Below are positions 13,817-15,054 of a stretch of DNA of 15,054 nt, one piece after another. Position numbers and translations under genes: made by a program. This DNA is from CAYWXK01 sp964462515 (GTDB lineage Bacteria > Planctomycetota > Phycisphaerae > Sedimentisphaerales > Anaerobacaceae), in contig CAYWXK010000067.1 in the NCBI GenBank assembly GCA_964462515.1, positions 1 to 15,054 on the forward strand. The letters are read 5' to 3'. How positions within the stretch are numbered: position 1 is the first letter of the stretch; each line of letters begins with the position of its first letter. The notes under the pieces were generated by a model. That model searched no databases. It was given only the letters and a program-made list of their open reading frames with translations, and was not told the origin of the DNA.

Positions 13817-14293
13817 ATGGCGAAAGATATTAAAAAATTCGGTTCAGTTGAGGAAGTGCTGGACTTTGCCATATCGAGAGAGGTCGAGGCATACGATTTC
13901 TATATGAAGCTGGCAAAACTGGCAAAGAAGCCCCAGATAGTAAAAATCATCAGGGATTTGGCCATAGAGGAAAAGCAGCACAAGATAAGATTGGAGGCTG
14001 CGAAGGCGGGAGAGGTTGCGCTGGGCGAGGAAGAGGTCGGCAGGCTTGGGATAGCCGATTATGTAGAGGATGTCGAGCCAACGGCAGATATGAGTTACGT
14101 TGAACTACTTGCTATCGCGATGAAAAAGGAAGACAGGTCATATCGGCTTTACACTGACTTAGCAGCGATTGCGCAAAAGAGAGAGTTGAAAGAGATGTTT
14201 TTGAAACTGGCCCAGGAAGAGGCCGAGCACAAACTGCAATTTGAATTTCAATACGATTTGGCGACTTTCCAAAAAAGAGACAAAAAACGATAA
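13817..14293 (+). CDS. Rubrerythrin-like ferritin-fold diiron protein
   Basis: A 158-aa four-helix ferritin-like protein. Each half carries an E...ExxH set of diiron ligands: Glu22 (REVEAYDFY), Glu52 and His55 (IEEKQH) in the first, Glu105 (KKEDRSYRLY), Glu135 and His138 (QEEAEH) in the second. All six expected ligands are therefore present. There is no C-terminal rubredoxin domain with CxxC pairs, so it is the short single-domain type. Family members act in peroxide or oxygen detoxification or iron handling in anaerobes; its electron donor cannot be inferred here. The ATG at 13817 has no obvious Shine-Dalgarno; the sequence just upstream is CGGTTGGGCCCAGACCA. It is the only complete plus-strand gene in the window. 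Confidence 0.9.
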   Translation: MAKDIKKFGSVEEVLDFAISREVEAYDFYMKLAKLAKKPQIVKIIRDLAIEEKQHKIRLEAAKAGEVALGEEEVGRLGIADYVEDVEPTADMSYVELLAIAMKKEDRSYRLYTDLAAIAQKRELKEMFLKLAQEEAEHKLQFEFQYDLATFQKRDKKR

Positions 14294-14359
14294 TGACGGA
14301 GGCTACGTTTGCTTGCGAGAAACCAGAGGGTATATCAAGCTATGATTTGGTTTAGGCAT

Positions 14360-14390
14360 AAAAAAAGCTGGAGTCGTTGGCGACTCCAGC
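14360..14390 (-). terminator. Intrinsic terminator on the minus strand
   Basis: GCTGGAGTCG-CCAA-CGACTCCAGC, a perfect 10-bp stem with a 4-nt loop (14367-14390), is followed on the minus strand by seven T residues (14360-14366). There is no T-tract on the plus side, so it terminates minus-strand transcription. The nearest minus-strand gene ends about 350 nt upstream and appears to have its own terminator, pointing to a separate short transcript. Confidence 0.88.
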
Positions 14391-14487
14391 GTGTGAGACA
14401 GCTTTGATTGTAGGAGATAAATTCCAATCTTATAAAACAGCTATCTCACCAAAACCAAGATACGGTAAGAAAAGAACTTCTATTACA
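14360..14487 (-). ncRNA. Candidate small RNA with an anti-Shine-Dalgarno loop
   Basis: A promoter (14494-14521) and an intrinsic terminator (14360-14390) bracket about 128 nt with no credible reading frame. Inside, GTGAGATAGCT (minus; 14439-14449) pairs with AGCTGTCTCAC (14393-14403) over 11 positions. The single non-Watson-Crick position is G-U on the minus strand but C-A on the plus strand, supporting the minus strand as the RNA. A nested stem GATTG/CAATC (14425-14429 and 14406-14410) exposes a 14-nt loop containing UAUCUCCUA. The loop is complementary to TAGGAGA, found in the Shine-Dalgarno regions at 462-468 and 13582-13588. I recognise no known family (not 6S, SRP, tmRNA or RNase P). It would be a trans-acting translational regulator, by inference. 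Confidence 0.6.
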
Positions 14488-14493
14488 ACATAC

Positions 14494-14521
14494 ATTATAA
14501 AGTCTGGGGCGGTTTTTGCAA
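14494..14521 (-). promoter_or_regulatory. Promoter for the candidate small RNA
   Basis: On the minus strand TTGCAA (14516-14521) and a perfect TATAAT (14494-14499) are separated by 16 nt, placing the start near 14487. No protein gene begins downstream on this strand before the terminator at 14360-14390. Confidence 0.58.
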
Positions 14522-14591
14522 GTATTTTTTTGAAATTTTTCCAAATTTTTTTCTTTTTACAAAATTAAAACTTAAAAGTCCTGTAATTTTG

Positions 14592-14633
14592 GCATTTTTT
14601 GGCCTGCGAAGGCCGATTTTGGTTGGAAAATGC
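14592..14633. other. Nested hairpin in the AT-rich gap
   Basis: GCATTTT (14592-14598) can pair with AAAATGC (14627-14633), enclosing a compact hairpin GGCCT-GCGA-AGGCC (14601-14614) whose plus-strand loop is GNRA-type. The rest of 14522-14683 is AT-rich with long T runs (14525-14556) and no reading frame. The function is unknown; it may be 3'-UTR structure of the cupin transcript. Confidence 0.35.
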
Positions 14634-14666
14634 AAATTAGTGGTTAAAAAGAAAGTTTGGGTATAA

Positions 14667-14735
14667 GAATAATAAAAATGATTCTGTGGTTAAAATCCAA
14701 GTTTTTCAGGCTCAAAAATGTGGATTTTAGCCCAG
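14667..14735 (-). terminator. Probable terminator of the cupin gene
   Basis: Directly after the cupin stop codon, the minus strand has an imperfect stem whose core TAAAATCCA/TGGATTTTA is extended by CTGGG/CC-ACAG (arms 14721-14735 and 14684-14699). It is followed by AATCATTTTTATT. The loop is about 21 nt and the T-run modest, so efficiency is uncertain. Confidence 0.5.
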
Positions 14736-14736
14736 A

Positions 14737-15054
14737 TTACCTTCGGAAACGACCGCTTGCAGGAGCAACACAATAAATGTAGATGAGCGGTTCGGAGCCT
14801 GGATTTTTGACATCGTGAGTAGTGTTTGGCGGGATGTAGCAGACTTTTCCTTTGCCGACAGGGAGGGATTCATCTTCGCCAATCAAGAGCTGGCCGTGCC
14901 CGGATAGAAAGACGAGCATCTCTTCGTGAGAGCCGGTTGTATGCTCGCCGCAGGTCCTGCCGGGGCGCAAATAAACTTTGCCCGCACGCATTCCGAGGGT
15001 TTGCGGCTCACCTTCCAAAAGCTTTTGATAGTCGGGGCTATCGTTGACATTTAT
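14737..15054 (-). CDS. Cupin-domain protein, 5' end cut by the window edge
   Basis: The frame is open to the right edge (105 visible codons, beginning INVNDSPDYQKLLEG), so the true start lies outside; the TTG at 15018 is unlikely to be the start. It has the two conserved cupin motifs. The first is GRTCGEHTTGSHEEMLVFLSG, with two His and a Glu as the usual metal ligands; the second is YIPPNTTHDVKNPG, with the third His. It is a small single-domain beta-barrel protein of the kind that binds a metal and a small ligand such as a sugar. The exact substrate cannot be assigned. The stop codon at 14737 is followed by a probable terminator. Confidence 0.85.
   Translation of the reverse strand: MNVNDSPDYQKLLEGEPQTLGMRAGKVYLRPGRTCGEHTTGSHEEMLVFLSGHGQLLIGEDESLPVGKGKVCYIPPNTTHDVKNPGSEPLIYIYCVAPASGRFRR

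Noticed and set aside
13713..13907. Plus-strand frame ahead of and overlapping the rubrerythrin-like gene
   Set aside because: It starts inside the predicted promoter -10/spacer region and overlaps the diiron gene in a different frame. No domain is visible.
14367..14390. Terminator of the rubrerythrin-like gene on the plus strand
   Set aside because: The stem is followed by GTGTGAG on the plus strand with no T-tract; the T-tract is on the minus side only.

Overview
The window looks like a chromosomal segment from a planctomycete, most likely class Phycisphaerae (Sedimentisphaerales/MSBL9-type). The main reason is three neighbouring secreted proteins that end in planctomycete-style dockerin repeats (for example DLNGDCKVDLKDLD followed by the tail CNLDPPEAC). 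One of them also has the dockerin-plus-LamG arrangement (GLIAHWRLDETAGSVAEDS) typical of that group. This placement rests on family recognition, not on a search.

Layout. Positions 1-54 may be the end of an IS3-type insertion sequence. Genes from 108 to 13575 are all on the minus strand. Read in transcription order they are: a 531-aa secreted dockerin protein (13575-11980); a 1052-aa secreted protein combining a phosphohistidine swivel domain, a dikinase-type ATP-grasp and a dockerin (11871-8713); a 686-aa secreted dockerin/LamG protein (8474-6414); purD (6143-4848); a 1092-aa AsmA-like protein (4799-1521); a DUF502 membrane protein (1326-667); and a 115-aa three-helix membrane protein (455-108). 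On the plus strand, divergent from the 531-aa gene, is a rubrerythrin-like diiron protein (13817-14293). At the right edge a cupin gene (minus) runs off the window.

Regulation. Several genes have clear sigma70-type promoters. Two are exact TTGACA-N17-TATAAT, upstream of the 115-aa gene and of the dikinase-like gene. In the AT-rich gap 14294-14736 a minus-strand promoter, a long closing stem, an inner loop carrying UAUCUCCUA and a strong intrinsic terminator together look like an undescribed small RNA of about 128 nt. Its loop is complementary to the Shine-Dalgarno sequences of two genes in this window.

Non-coding texture. Heptamer tandem repeats of different consensus occur in three successive intergenic gaps, and one more lies inside the AsmA-like coding sequence. 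The LamG gene is bracketed by an exact 24-nt inverted repeat and preceded by a leader with six short perfect hairpins. 

The genes fall into three groups: a surface or extracellular set (the three dockerin proteins); housekeeping and envelope functions (purine synthesis, an AsmA-type lipid-transfer candidate, DUF502); and an oxidative-stress-type diiron protein. No cohesin, CRISPR array, tRNA or rRNA was seen.
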